From the NCBI RefSeq assembly GCF_001020985.1, contig NZ_CP011542.1, positions 1-64,000 of the forward strand: DNA of 64,000 nt. The letters are read 5' to 3'. Origin of the DNA: Corynebacterium mustelae (GTDB taxonomy: Bacteria; Actinomycetota; Actinomycetes; Mycobacteriales; Mycobacteriaceae). Shown piece after piece: positions 21,208 through 30,392 of this stretch. The notes beneath the pieces were generated by a model. It was not told where the DNA came from and ran no database searches. It was given only the letters and a program-made list of their open reading frames with translations. Each line of letters begins with the position of its first letter. The stretch's first letter is position 1. Made by a program: the position numbers and the translations under genes.

Positions 21208-21212
21208 GCATT

Positions 21213-21566
21213 ATTACGATAACTACGGTTTTCCGCAGCTCCTGCATGCAATTCCAAGGATGTCAAGCGTTTATGTTTTAGGTGAGCTTAAATATACGCG
21301 GAATGATTCCAACCAGATTTTGTGGTTGATTGGTTAACAATCATCGCTGTGCTATCGTCGGGCTTGCAAATGGGAATCACGTAAATTGTATATGGATAGC
21401 ATATAAGCGAAACCATTCATTTACCTGTACTCCCATTCCTTCTTCCAAGGCGCTCCCCTAATTCCGGGTTGAGCGCCTCGTTTGTTTATTCCAGACCTTA
21501 GTTTCACTTTTGTCCCCTAACTCCTTTTTTGAAATTTAAACTTCACAGTCGTGGAAAACCTGTCAT
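21213..21566. other. 354-bp gap ending in a rightward terminator
   Basis: No protein gene is visible. An 8-bp stem (21448-21455 with 21471-21478) followed by CGTTTGTTTATT is a good rightward terminator, although the tRNA unit already has its own. A TTGCAA and TATAT-like pair lies upstream, so a short non-coding RNA is possible but unproven. Confidence 0.4.
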
Positions 21567-22976
21567 TCATTTGCTCCTGGTGGCGTGGGCTATTTCGTGA
21601 AGTGCGAAGTCTAGGGTGTCGTCGTCATGGCAGCCGAAGCCAAAAACGATGCCGTTTTCGGCGTTGTCGCCACCCCAATAATCTTCAAGCGCGGTCACGT
21701 GGATGCCGCTTTTTGCACATTCCGCCACGATTTCGTGAGCGGGCCGTGTGCATAGCAATACTGCGTGAAGTCCACCGGTGATAGGGAGGAGGGTTGCATT
21801 GGGAAGGTCAGTTAAAACCGCCATGACGCTATCGCGGCGTCGACGATATATGCGCCGAAGCCGAACGATGTGGCGTCGTAAAGCACCAGTGCGCATGAAA
21901 TGAGTCAACGCGGTTTGGGTGATAGAACTTACTGGTTGGCCGGAGATTGACCGTAGGTGCGTGAGTGCCGGAATCAACTGGTGGGGAACCACCAGGTAGC
22001 CGCAGGCAACGGCAGGGGAAACCACGGCGGAAAAAGTGCCCAGCAAGACTGTGTTTTCTGGTGCCAATGCCGCCAGCGCGGGCACCGGTTGACCCACGTA
22101 ACGTAGTTCAGAGTCGAAGTCGTCTTCGATAATGATACTGCCCGTGTCACGTGCCCAATGTGCTATCGCTATTCGACGACTACCAGACAACACGCCGCCG
22201 TAGGGGTATTGATGACTCGGGGTGATAAGAACAGATTGATTATCCGGCAGGCTCTGGAGTTCTTTGGGGTTCAATCCCGCTGAATCTGTTGCGATATTGT
22301 GCAATGCAAACCCCAAAGATTCCGGTATGCGACGCAGGCTGGGAAACCCGGGGGCTTCGACCCCTACTATCTTCGCGGTGGGATGCTGGCTGGGTAGCGC
22401 CCGAAGAAAAAGCGTCAGTCCTTCGCGGCTACCAGCGGTAACGAAGATGCGTTCTGGTTCGACCACCAGGCCGCGCATGAGCCGTAGATGTTCGCTTATC
22501 TCGTTGCGAAGATTCAGGTCACCTGCCTCGGGTGCATTATTGGTCACCGCGATGGCTGTGCATGCTTTGCGCCAAGCCGCCCGCCAGGTGGCATCCACGA
22601 TGGTACTGGTGTCGGGTAGGCCGGGAGTTAAATGAATTTCGGCGGACGTGGGTCTTGGTGGTTTGGGGTGGCTGCCATCGCTGTGGGGAAATGCCGGTGT
22701 GGTGAGTTTGCCTAATTCGGGATTAATTTTCGTGCCGGAGCCGCTGATGCTCACGAGGAATCCCTCAGCAATGAGCAATTCGTACGTGGCCACGATTGTT
22801 CCACGTGAAACCCCGGTCTGTTGCGCTAATGTTCGGGTGCTGGGCAGGTGATCGCCAGCGTTTAGTAAACCTGTGGTGATGAGTGTTTTTAACTGCTGTG
22901 CTAATTGGGTTGGTAGCGGTCGGGGATCGGTTGTATCGGGGGTTAATGAAACATCGGCTACAAGATCAGGGCGCAT
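21567..22976 (-). CDS. pdxR: MocR/GntR-family regulator PdxR
   Basis: PdxR activates vitamin B6 synthesis genes in response to pyridoxal phosphate. The 469-residue protein has an N-terminal GntR winged helix (segment [23 protein letters not shown] near 45-70) and a large aminotransferase-like domain. The PLP-binding region includes [11 protein letters not shown] and the acidic [12 protein letters not shown]. It is divergent from pdxS, the classical arrangement. The ATG at 22976 is preferred over 22997 because the latter overlaps a probable PdxR binding site. Confidence 0.88.
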   Translation of the reverse strand: MRPDLVADVSLTPDTTDPRPLPTQLAQQLKTLITTGLLNAGDHLPSTRTLAQQTGVSRGTIVATYELLIAEGFLVSISGSGTKINPELGKLTTPAFPHSDGSHPKPPRPTSAEIHLTPGLPDTSTIVDATWRAAWRKACTAIAVTNNAPEAGDLNLRNEISEHLRLMRGLVVEPERIFVTAGSREGLTLFLRALPSQHPTAKIVGVEAPGFPSLRRIPESLGFALHNIATDSAGLNPKELQSLPDNQSVLITPSHQYPYGGVLSGSRRIAIAHWARDTGSIIIEDDFDSELRYVGQPVPALAALAPENTVLLGTFSAVVSPAVACGYLVVPHQLIPALTHLRSISGQPVSSITQTALTHFMRTGALRRHIVRLRRIYRRRRDSVMAVLTDLPNATLLPITGGLHAVLLCTRPAHEIVAECAKSGIHVTALEDYWGGDNAENGIVFGFGCHDDDTLDFALHEIAHATRSK

Positions 22977-22996
22977 CAGAATCACAGTTGCACACA

Positions 22997-23031
22997 AAAG
23001 TGGTCCATTGCAACTTGCGTAATGTGGATCT
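22997..23031. promoter_or_regulatory. Two PdxR-like binding sites between pdxR and pdxS
   Basis: AAAGTGGTCCA (22997-23007) and AATGTGGATCT (23021-23031) are direct copies 24 bp apart. As I recall it, the C. glutamicum PdxR motif is AAAGTGGW(T)CTA, which both fit with one or two mismatches. The paired direct layout suits a MocR dimer. Confidence 0.6.
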
Positions 23032-23066
23032 GGTTGATAAACCGCTTGCGTGATTCCATGGGCTAC

Positions 23067-23951
23067 ATGGCAGAAAATCTAATGGATAGAATCAAACGCA
23101 CGCCAGCCCAGGCGCTTATCGGTGGGGTAATTATGGATGTGGTGAATCCGGATCAAGCGCGTATAGCTGAAGCCGCCGGAGCAACAGCAGTGATGGCATT
23201 GGAACGGGTGCCTGCAGACATCCGAGCCCAAGGGGGAGTTGCCCGGATGAGTGATCCTGCGATGATCGAAGAGATCATAGCGGCGGTTACCATCCCGGTG
23301 ATGGCAAAGGCGCGAATTGGGCATTTTGTTGAAGCACAAATCTTGCAAAGCTTAGGCATTGATTTCATTGACGAATCGGAAGTACTAAGCCCGGCGGATT
23401 ACACGCACCACATTAATAAGTGGGATTTCACCGCGCCGTTTGTGTGCGGCGCTACCAATCTTGGGGAAGCGTTACGACGGATTACTGAGGGGGCGGCGAT
23501 GATCCGCTCGAAAGGGGAAGCTGGGACGGGGGATGTTTCTGAAGCGGTCCGGCATTTGCGGACGATCACGGGGGAGATCAATAAGCTGCGGACGCTGCAT
23601 CCAGATGAGCTATTTGTGGCGGCTAAGGAGCTGCAAGCTCCTTATGAGCTAGTGCGTAGCGTTGCAGAAACTGGCAAGTTACCTGTTGCGTTGTTTGTTG
23701 CAGGTGGCGTTTCTACCCCGGCTGATGCAGCATTGGTTCGGCAGTTAGGTGCTGAGGGAGTTTTTGTGGGGTCGGGAATTTTCACTGCTGAGAACCCGGA
23801 GAAACGAGCCAAAGCGATTGTGCAAGCAGCGACGCATTACGACAATCCGCAGGTTGTTGCTGATGTTTCACGTAATCTTGGCGCGGCGATGGTGGGGATA
23901 AATGTTATGGACATTCCTGCGCCGCATCGGTTGGCCGAACGGGGGTGGTAA
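23067..23951 (+). CDS. pdxS: Pyridoxal 5'-phosphate synthase subunit PdxS
   Basis: PdxS makes PLP from ribose 5-phosphate, glyceraldehyde 3-phosphate and ammonia; the glutaminase PdxT normally supplies the ammonia. The 294-residue product has the normal length and very conserved blocks: [51 protein letters not shown] and the catalytic Lys in this region. ATG codons at 23058 and 23067 are both possible; 23067 gives [12 protein letters not shown], the usual family length. No pdxT follows: the next 198 bp hold a hairpin and then an unrelated leftward gene. Confidence 0.95.
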   Translation: MAENLMDRIKRTPAQALIGGVIMDVVNPDQARIAEAAGATAVMALERVPADIRAQGGVARMSDPAMIEEIIAAVTIPVMAKARIGHFVEAQILQSLGIDFIDESEVLSPADYTHHINKWDFTAPFVCGATNLGEALRRITEGAAMIRSKGEAGTGDVSEAVRHLRTITGEINKLRTLHPDELFVAAKELQAPYELVRSVAETGKLPVALFVAGGVSTPADAALVRQLGAEGVFVGSGIFTAENPEKRAKAIVQAATHYDNPQVVADVSRNLGAAMVGINVMDIPAPHRLAERGW

Positions 23952-24056
23952 TTAACACTAGATTTTTCGTTGATAAGAACACAATGGAAGTTTCTAAGTT
24001 TATCGTCCATTTTCAATGCGAAGTCTGAAAACGTTTGCATATGAAAACAGTCTCAT

Positions 24057-24113
24057 TGGGGCGTCGAAAAGTAGAAAATTTGACGGTTAAAATATCTACT
24101 TTTTGTCGCCCCA
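24057..24113 (+). terminator. Long inverted repeat after pdxS
   Basis: Arms of 19 bp (24057-24075 and 24095-24113) match at 17 positions. It lies about 105 bp after pdxS and ends that transcription unit or the leftward gene at 24150; no clean T run follows. The left arm contains CGTCGAAAA, a word repeated elsewhere in the window. Confidence 0.5.
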
Positions 24114-24149
24114 TTGTCGTTAGTGCTGCCTGTTTATATGCATTATTTT

Positions 24150-24596
24150 TTACATAACTTCAGCATCGGAAAGATTCTCGAAACCCACAATCTTTTCTCC
24201 GAAACCAGTTATCAAAATTCCATAGGGGGCACCAATAGGTAGGTCGCATTCTTGAAAAAGAAGATCCCAGTTTTCACCGTCTCTAAAAGTAAAAAGCGGA
24301 AGATCTATAAATTTTTTGTTATCAAAATTGGTGCAGGTATTGGTATCTTTCAATCCCACTTTTTCGGGGGTGGTGGCGATAGTTCTAAGTAGCAATTCCA
24401 AAGCCTCATGTTCGAATTGCGTACTTTTATCGACAATTTTTGTAATAAAGTCGAAATCGATGGAATTAATATCTAGGTTTTCGTCGATTTCTATAAAAAT
24501 ATTGCCCGAGTTTAAAAAGTAAATCTGCGAATCCGGGGTGGGTATAACCTCCATTTCGCCAATAGGGGTTAAGACGGTTTGCTTCTCGACGTTCAT
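24150..24596 (-). CDS. Hypothetical protein, 148 residues
   Basis: I do not recognise this protein. It is acidic, without signal peptide or membrane segment, and clearly more AT-rich than its neighbours, which suggests recent acquisition. It opens with TPIGEMEV, followed by alternating hydrophobic strands. A beta-rich immunity-protein-like fold is conceivable but not supported by any motif. It is divergent from the gene at 24675. Confidence 0.6.
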   Translation of the reverse strand: MNVEKQTVLTPIGEMEVIPTPDSQIYFLNSGNIFIEIDENLDINSIDFDFITKIVDKSTQFEHEALELLLRTIATTPEKVGLKDTNTCTNFDNKKFIDLPLFTFRDGENWDLLFQECDLPIGAPYGILITGFGEKIVGFENLSDAEVM

Positions 24597-24674
24597 GAGA
24601 AGAATAATAAAACCTTACAATATGAAAAACCTTGGTATAACGTGAGAGAAGAACAAAGTAATTCAGGAGTCGCC

Positions 24675-25922
24675 ATGTCTATTTCCATAACCCCCGAACA
24701 TGTTATGCGTGCTCGGCAGCTGGTTTTGGCAGCCGCCGCACGAAATAAGCTGGTAGCAACTATTCAAACCACTGAATCTGGTGAGATTTTTGCTCTTGAT
24801 AACGGCTATGGAATTAGCGTGCAAACGTTTGCTGAGCGAATTGCGCAAGCGGATCAGGCCGAGTGGGCTGAATTAGCAAACCAAATAGTTCGCACCGGGC
24901 ATGACGATTCGGTTACCTCTGCCGCTATTACCGAAACTGAGACCCAGAGCGGTGTTTCCATTAATCCGGAAGTAGATTCGCAACCAATTGCCGAACCTGA
25001 GCTAGTTATTGGTGGCATTTCGGGTTTACTGGCGGACTCACAACTTTCAGTTGCTGGTGATGAATCAGAAACGGTACCTGTATTAGATCAAGACGCTATA
25101 GCGCCTAGTGAGACAGCTGCTATTTCTAGCGTTACTGCTCAGGCAGGGGATGTTTCTGACATGGCTATTAGCACTATTACCATGCCAGAATCCGTTATTA
25201 CTGAAGAAACTAGCGAGCCAGCTATCAATGCCCCGGTTCAATCGACGGTTACCGAGCCACCAGCAAAAACTGAGGCTGAGATTCTGCGCAGTATTCGCAC
25301 CCGCCTGATTCCATTGGATGTCAATGACACCGAGCGTTTCTCTTACGCTCGGAAGTTCCCGGCAGGAATTCTTCAAATTCTTTGCGAAGATACCCCAGAG
25401 GCAGTGAAGCTTCTCACTGCTGAAAACGTAGCTGAGTTAAATATCCCGCTGGAAAAACTCTATGAGGTTGGTCAGGCAAACACCGATGCTGAGCCTATTT
25501 CGCGCATCGTTGATGTTGACGACACGGTGCGAGTTATTGAGGGAGAAAGTTTCTTTATTGCCGCAAAAGCTGGCAACATGCGCGCGCTTGTCGATTCCGT
25601 CATTGGTCCGGCTCCGCACGGAGTTGTTTTTGGTATTCCCAATCGCGGCACGATTGTTTTCGCGCTACCGCACACTCTTCATCCCGCTGATGCGCTCATT
25701 GGTGTTACTCAAACGATGGATTCTATCGCACGTAACCCGGAGGTATATCACCCTGGTGGTTTGATAAGTTCTGCTGCGTTCTACTGGTCGCCGGACGATA
25801 CCATCGATGTGGTGGGTTGCCGTCGGAAAAAAGACAACGGTGAAGAGACATTATCGATTGTTCCGTCGGAGGCGTACGAGAAGTACTGCCCACTAGGTTC
25901 GCATCAGAATTTGCTTTTCTAA
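24675..25922 (+). CDS. Hypothetical protein with DUF1444-like C-terminal part
   Basis: A 415-residue protein in three parts: a short N-terminal domain (about 1-65), a long acidic linker rich in Thr, Ala, Glu and Val (about 70-205), and a C-terminal domain (about 210-415). The segment CEDTPEAVKLLTAENVAELN followed later by VVFGIPNRGTIVFALP resembles the DUF1444/YtpQ family, whose function is not known to me. The frame opens at 24579, but the ATG at 24675 has AGGAG at 24665-24669 and is chosen. No signal peptide. Confidence 0.7.
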   Translation: MSISITPEHVMRARQLVLAAAARNKLVATIQTTESGEIFALDNGYGISVQTFAERIAQADQAEWAELANQIVRTGHDDSVTSAAITETETQSGVSINPEVDSQPIAEPELVIGGISGLLADSQLSVAGDESETVPVLDQDAIAPSETAAISSVTAQAGDVSDMAISTITMPESVITEETSEPAINAPVQSTVTEPPAKTEAEILRSIRTRLIPLDVNDTERFSYARKFPAGILQILCEDTPEAVKLLTAENVAELNIPLEKLYEVGQANTDAEPISRIVDVDDTVRVIEGESFFIAAKAGNMRALVDSVIGPAPHGVVFGIPNRGTIVFALPHTLHPADALIGVTQTMDSIARNPEVYHPGGLISSAAFYWSPDDTIDVVGCRRKKDNGEETLSIVPSEAYEKYCPLGSHQNLLF

Positions 25923-26045
25923 ATTGTTTTTGACTTAAAAAAGGAAAAATAATACTTTCTTAACACCCAGCTTAACAGCACTTTATCGGTAAAGTTGCAG
26001 GTCAAAGGGTTTGACGTTGGGCAATTTATCAGCCACCATGATTCG

Positions 26046-27047
26046 GTGAAGTCTTTTAAAAAAGCGATTCAAATTCTTGCCAGCCTCACTCTCATAGGTG
26101 GGTTGGCAGCCTGCTCTTCAACCGGTGGTGCTCAGAAAAACGCCGCCGACCCGGCGTCGACAAGCGGCGGTACGGTTGACACCCCACGGCTCGTTGTTGC
26201 TATGGTTACCCACGGCGCGCCCGGTGATACTTTCTGGGATTTAGTGCGCAAAGGCGCAGAGGACGCCGCGAAGAAAAACAACATTGAATTGCGGTATTCT
26301 AACGACCCACAAGCCCCTAACCAGGCAAACCTCGTGCAAGCAGCCGTTGACGCGAAAGTCGACGGCATTGCTGTGACCTTGCCTAACGCCGAAGCCATTG
26401 GCCCGGCTGCCCAGAAAGCCGTGACCGCTAAGATTCCAACCGTCGCACTCAATGCGGGAATGGACGAATACCAAAAATACGGAATTTCTGGCTTTTTCGG
26501 GCAAGAAGAAAAAGTTGCTGGCACCCAAGCGGGGGAACGTCTCAACAACGACGGTGCGAAACATGCGCTGTGTGTTATCCATGAGCAGGGAAATTCCTCC
26601 CAAGAATCCCGTTGCGCCGGATTGGCTGACGGTCTCAGTGGCGGCAAGGTAGAGATTTTGTACGTCAACGGCCAGGATCTGACCGCCGCCCAAGCAACAA
26701 TGCAAGCAAAACTTGCCCAAGATCCCAATATCGATTGGGTGATGGGGCTGCAGGCTCCGGTCGCTATCCGCGCCATTGATGCCGTATCCGCCGCAGGTTC
26801 GCAGGCGAAAATTGCAACATTTGACACCAATGCGGAATTAGTAGATGCAATCAAGAACCAGAAAATTGCGTGGGCGGTCGATCAACAACCGTATCTACAG
26901 GGATACCTCGCTGTTGATGCACTGTGGTTAGCCAAGCGCAACGGAGCCACGGTCGGCGGTGGTCGTCCGGTATATACCGGCCCTAGCTTCGTTGATGAAA
27001 CAAATGTTGATACCATCGCGGCAGCAGCTAAGGCAGGACTCCGATGA
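26046..27047 (+). CDS. Sugar ABC transporter substrate-binding lipoprotein
   Basis: A ribose-type (CUT2) solute-binding protein of about 333 residues. From the GTG at 26046 it begins with a charged n-region, a hydrophobic core and the lipobox GLAAC, so it is exported and lipid-anchored. The frame opens at a TTG (25995), but that would add 17 residues before a good signal peptide. Two Rossmann-like lobes are recognisable (MVTHGAPGDTFWDLVRKGAEDAA and, later, NIDWVMGLQAPVAIRAIDA). It is followed by its permease with a 4-bp overlap. The sugar is not identifiable from sequence. Confidence 0.88.
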   Translation: MKSFKKAIQILASLTLIGGLAACSSTGGAQKNAADPASTSGGTVDTPRLVVAMVTHGAPGDTFWDLVRKGAEDAAKKNNIELRYSNDPQAPNQANLVQAAVDAKVDGIAVTLPNAEAIGPAAQKAVTAKIPTVALNAGMDEYQKYGISGFFGQEEKVAGTQAGERLNNDGAKHALCVIHEQGNSSQESRCAGLADGLSGGKVEILYVNGQDLTAAQATMQAKLAQDPNIDWVMGLQAPVAIRAIDAVSAAGSQAKIATFDTNAELVDAIKNQKIAWAVDQQPYLQGYLAVDALWLAKRNGATVGGGRPVYTGPSFVDETNVDTIAAAAKAGLR

Positions 27048-28072
27048 CCGAAACGTCAGCCGACGATCGCCTTAACTCCCGCACGAGCTTTTCGACGCTT
27101 ATCCGCCGTCCCGAATTAGCCAGCGTCCTAGGGGCTGTGGTGATCTTTGCACTATTTATGGTTGTTGCACCCCCATTTCGCTCTTTTGAGGCTTTCGCCA
27201 CCGTCTTGTATGCCAGTTCCACTCTCGGAATTGTGGCACTCGCGGTGGGGCTTTTGATGATAGGTGATGAATTTGATCTTTCGTCTGGCGTGGCTGTGAC
27301 CACAGCTGCCCTGTCCGCTACCATGCTTAATTACAATCTCGGGCTTAATTCCTGGGTCGGTGCTGCCATCGCCCTTGTGATCTCCCTAAGCATTGGCGCG
27401 CTCAATGGCTACCTCGTTACCCGCACCGGCATTGCGTCGTTCCTTATCACACTGGCGGCATTTCTCATGCTGCAGGGACTAAATCTCGCGGTAACCAAAC
27501 TTGTCACCGGACAGGTAGCAACCCCACCAATTAGCGATATGGAAGGTTTCCCCTCAGCTCGGCTGGTTTTTTCTGGTTCCATCCCGATCGCGGGCATTAA
27601 CGTGCGGGTTACCGTTTTCTGGTGGATATTCTTTGTCGCAATCGCATCATTCATGCTGTATAAAACCCGATTCGGTAACTGGATTTTCGCCGTTGGTGGC
27701 GACCAAAACGCTGCCCGCGCCGTGGGTGTTCCCGTACGAAAAGTTAAAATAATCCTCTTCATGTTTGTTGGGTTTGCCGCATGGTTCGTCGGAATGCACA
27801 CCCTTTTTGCCTTCGACTCCATCCAAGCAGGCCAGGGAATTGGAAACGAATTCCTTTATATCATCGCCGCAGTCATCGGTGGCTGCGCTCTTACCGGGGG
27901 GCGCGGCACCGCCATAGGAACCGCAATCGGTGCGCTCATCTTCGGAATGACAAACCAAGGCATCGTCTATGCCGGGTGGAATCCCGACTGGTTCAAATTC
28001 TTCCTCGGCGCAATGCTGCTATTCGCCGTGTTGACCAATACCTCTTTCGCCAAATACACCACGAGGCGGTAA
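27044..28072 (+). CDS. Sugar ABC transporter permease (RbsC/CUT2 type)
   Basis: A 342-residue integral membrane protein with about ten hydrophobic helices. It carries the CUT2 permease pattern, including the GDEFDLSSG segment early and GGCALTGGRGTAIGT near residue 285. It overlaps the binding-protein gene by 4 bp and precedes the ATPase gene by 6 bp, so the three genes form one importer operon. Confidence 0.9.
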   Translation: MTETSADDRLNSRTSFSTLIRRPELASVLGAVVIFALFMVVAPPFRSFEAFATVLYASSTLGIVALAVGLLMIGDEFDLSSGVAVTTAALSATMLNYNLGLNSWVGAAIALVISLSIGALNGYLVTRTGIASFLITLAAFLMLQGLNLAVTKLVTGQVATPPISDMEGFPSARLVFSGSIPIAGINVRVTVFWWIFFVAIASFMLYKTRFGNWIFAVGGDQNAARAVGVPVRKVKIILFMFVGFAAWFVGMHTLFAFDSIQAGQGIGNEFLYIIAAVIGGCALTGGRGTAIGTAIGALIFGMTNQGIVYAGWNPDWFKFFLGAMLLFAVLTNTSFAKYTTRR

Positions 28073-28078
28073 CCCACT

Positions 28079-28837
28079 ATGGCAATCATCGAACTACGGG
28101 ACATCACCAAATCCTATGGCTCCTTCGACGCTTTGCGTGGGATTAATCTCACCGTCGATGGTGGGGCTGTAACCTGCGTCCTTGGCGATAACGGTGCCGG
28201 AAAATCCACCTTGATAAAAATACTTTCTGGGTTGCACGAACCCACCAGCGGCGACATGCTTATCGACGGCGAACCAACCCACTTCGCCAACCCTCGCGCC
28301 GCCCTCAATGCTGGAATTGCCACCGTCTACCAAGATCTCGCCGTTGTCGATCAAATGTCCGTATGGCGTAACTTCTTCCTCGGCAACGAATTAACCAGCG
28401 CATTCGGCCGACTGAAAGCCGAAGAAATGAAAAACATCACCCAGGAACAACTACGGGGAATGGGCATTGACCTGCCCGATGTTGATGTGGAAGTCGGCAG
28501 TCTGTCCGGTGGGCAACGCCAAGTAGTCGCAATTGCTCGCGCCATCTACTTCGGTGCCCGCGTCCTCATTCTTGACGAACCCACCGCCGCGCTTGGCGTT
28601 AAACAATCCGGCATGGTTCTCAAATTCGTCGCCGCTGCCCGCGAAAACGGCATTGGCGTGGTGCTCATTACCCACAACCCACACCACGCCTATCTGGTTG
28701 GCGACCAATTCACCATCCTCAACCTGGGGCGACAAATACTAAACGCGGATCGGGACAGCGTCACTTTGGAAGAACTAACCAAACAAATGGCTGGTGGTGG
28801 TGAACTTGAAGCACTAAGCCACGAACTCAGCCGATAG
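28079..28837 (+). CDS. Sugar ABC transporter ATP-binding protein
   Basis: A 252-residue ATPase with Walker A GDNGAGKST, signature LSGGQRQ, Walker B VLILDEPTAAL and H-loop ITHNPHH. CUT2 ATPases usually have two fused ATPase domains of about 500 residues; this one has a single domain and would work as a homodimer, like the FrcA-type subgroup. It ends the importer operon, and a strong terminator hairpin begins 9 bp after its stop. Confidence 0.9.
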   Translation: MAIIELRDITKSYGSFDALRGINLTVDGGAVTCVLGDNGAGKSTLIKILSGLHEPTSGDMLIDGEPTHFANPRAALNAGIATVYQDLAVVDQMSVWRNFFLGNELTSAFGRLKAEEMKNITQEQLRGMGIDLPDVDVEVGSLSGGQRQVVAIARAIYFGARVLILDEPTAALGVKQSGMVLKFVAAARENGIGVVLITHNPHHAYLVGDQFTILNLGRQILNADRDSVTLEELTKQMAGGGELEALSHELSR

Positions 28838-28845
28838 CTGGTCAC

Positions 28846-28903
28846 AGCGGAACCCACCAGGCGCACCTTGCTGCAACAAAACCAAAGCCTGGTGGGTTCC
28901 GCT
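28846..28903 (+). terminator. Terminator hairpin after the sugar importer operon
   Basis: A perfect 17-bp inverted repeat: 28846-28862 pairs with 28887-28903. The right arm runs into the first unit of the 22-bp tandem repeat. It lacks a clear T run. Confidence 0.7.
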
Positions 28904-29066
28904 AATTCGTGCGGTGGGTTCCGCTAATTCGTGCGGTGGGTTCCGCTAATTCGTGCGGTGGGTTCCGCTAATTCGTGCGGTGGGTTCCGCTAATTCGTGC
29001 GGTGGGTTCCGCTAATTCGTGCGGTGGGTTCCGCTAATTCGTGCGGTGGGTTCCGCTAATTCGTGC
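28891..29066. repeat. 22-bp tandem repeat, 8 exact copies
   Basis: Units start at 28891, 28913, 28935, 28957, 28979, 29001, 29023 and 29045, all identical by eye. Each begins GGTGGGTTCCGCT and ends AATTCGTGC. The first 13 bases of each unit equal part of the right arm of the preceding terminator hairpin, so all eight units can pair with the single left arm. The array ends 6 bp before the next start codon. Confidence 0.97.
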
Positions 29067-29072
29067 GGATAA

Positions 29073-30386
29073 GTGACAAAATGGTTTTTAGCAGGGACAA
29101 TAGAAGATATAAATGTAGAGTATCCTCGCTTCCAGCTTCCGGTCTTAGAAAAGCGACTTCGACGAAATCCGGTCGTCGTTATCCAAGGGGCCCGACAGGT
29201 GGGTAAAACCACTCTTACCCGGATGACCGATGGTGTGGTCTCCGAAAAGGAAATTGTTTTTACAAACTTAGATGACGCAAACACGCTTCGGTATGCGCAG
29301 GAAGACCAAAAATCGTTTCTGTCACAAGCCAAAAATGGTCTTCTTGTTATTGATGAGACGCAACGGCTGCCCGAATTACTGTTAGGCATTAAAGCCGTAG
29401 TAGATCAGTCCCGGCGGCCAGGCATGTTTCTCCTTACTGGGTCTGCTGACATGCTTGAAGTCCCGAGTGTTGCCGATTCACTGGCTGGCCGACTGAGTCG
29501 GATTAATCTATTTCCATTAAGTGCAGGTGAAGTGGAACATGAACCTGGGCGACCGCACGAGGATTTTGTGAGCTTTATCCAACAAGCAAGCGCCAATGAC
29601 ATGAGGAAATTGCCGAAAGATTCGCTTGAGCCCAGGCGGATTTTATTAGGTGGGTATCCTGAGATTCTGCTGCGCGAAGATGACATGGAAGATTGTTACG
29701 ACTGGGTAGAAAACTACGTTCAATCACTTGCAACTCATGACGCCAAGGAGGTTTTTGGTGTTCATAGTAGCGGGGTCATACTGGGGATCATTCGTCGAAT
29801 AGCGGCGGAAGGGATAGCTGAGTTTAATGCCTCAAAGATTGCGCGAGAACTTGATGTTTCCGAGCGAACCGTGCGCAAGTACGTCGAAATTTTGACCGCG
29901 ATGCGACTTGTTCACGTGGTACCGGCGTGGAGCCGCAATACGACACAACGGTTGATAAAACGACCGAAAGTTTTGCTCAACGATTCAGGCTTGGCAATGA
30001 TGGTGACGAAGCTGCACCTTGAACAGTTAACTGCTGTAGGCGGGCGTGAAATACTTGGGCATTATTTGGAACAGTTTGTTGTCGCAGAGCTTTTTAAACA
30101 ACAGTCTTGGAGTGCAACACCATTCAAGATTTTCCATTACCGGCATCGGGATGGACAGGAAATTGATGTTTTGCTGGAAACCAACGACGGAACGCTCATC
30201 GCTATCGAAGTGAAACTAGGCACCACGATTCACGAGAAATGGTTGAAAAATCTCACATCGTTTAAACAGCAATACAAAGACCGCAAGGTTATCGGCGTTG
30301 TGCTTCATGGCGGAGACGACGTACAGCACATGCATGGATGGCTACATGTGCTGCCAATTTCGTCCTTGTGGCGACACGGCCTGTGA
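29073..30386 (+). CDS. AAA ATPase with DUF4143 domain
   Basis: A 437-residue protein of the AAA_14/DUF4143 group: Walker A QGARQVGKTTL (about residues 38-48), Walker B GLLVIDETQRLP, sensor LLTGSADM, then a winged-helix part (IARELDVSERTVRKY) and a C-terminal DUF4143/nuclease-like part with EIDVLLE and AIEVKLG, the E-x-K form of a PD-(D/E)xK-like fold. The physiological role of this widespread family is unclear. Start is the GTG at 29073; no ribosome binding site is visible because the tandem repeat ends there, so the true start may be slightly further in. Confidence 0.88.
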   Translation: MTKWFLAGTIEDINVEYPRFQLPVLEKRLRRNPVVVIQGARQVGKTTLTRMTDGVVSEKEIVFTNLDDANTLRYAQEDQKSFLSQAKNGLLVIDETQRLPELLLGIKAVVDQSRRPGMFLLTGSADMLEVPSVADSLAGRLSRINLFPLSAGEVEHEPGRPHEDFVSFIQQASANDMRKLPKDSLEPRRILLGGYPEILLREDDMEDCYDWVENYVQSLATHDAKEVFGVHSSGVILGIIRRIAAEGIAEFNASKIARELDVSERTVRKYVEILTAMRLVHVVPAWSRNTTQRLIKRPKVLLNDSGLAMMVTKLHLEQLTAVGGREILGHYLEQFVVAELFKQQSWSATPFKIFHYRHRDGQEIDVLLETNDGTLIAIEVKLGTTIHEKWLKNLTSFKQQYKDRKVIGVVLHGGDDVQHMHGWLHVLPISSLWRHGL

Positions 30387-30392
30387 TAGAGC

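Larger units (their letters stand above)
20990..21212 (+). repeat. 223-bp direct repeat, copy 2 (tRNA cassette)
   Basis: Identical to 16830-17052, offset by exactly 4160 bp, and in the same orientation. The shared sequence stops abruptly at 21212, after the terminator. Confidence 0.97.
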
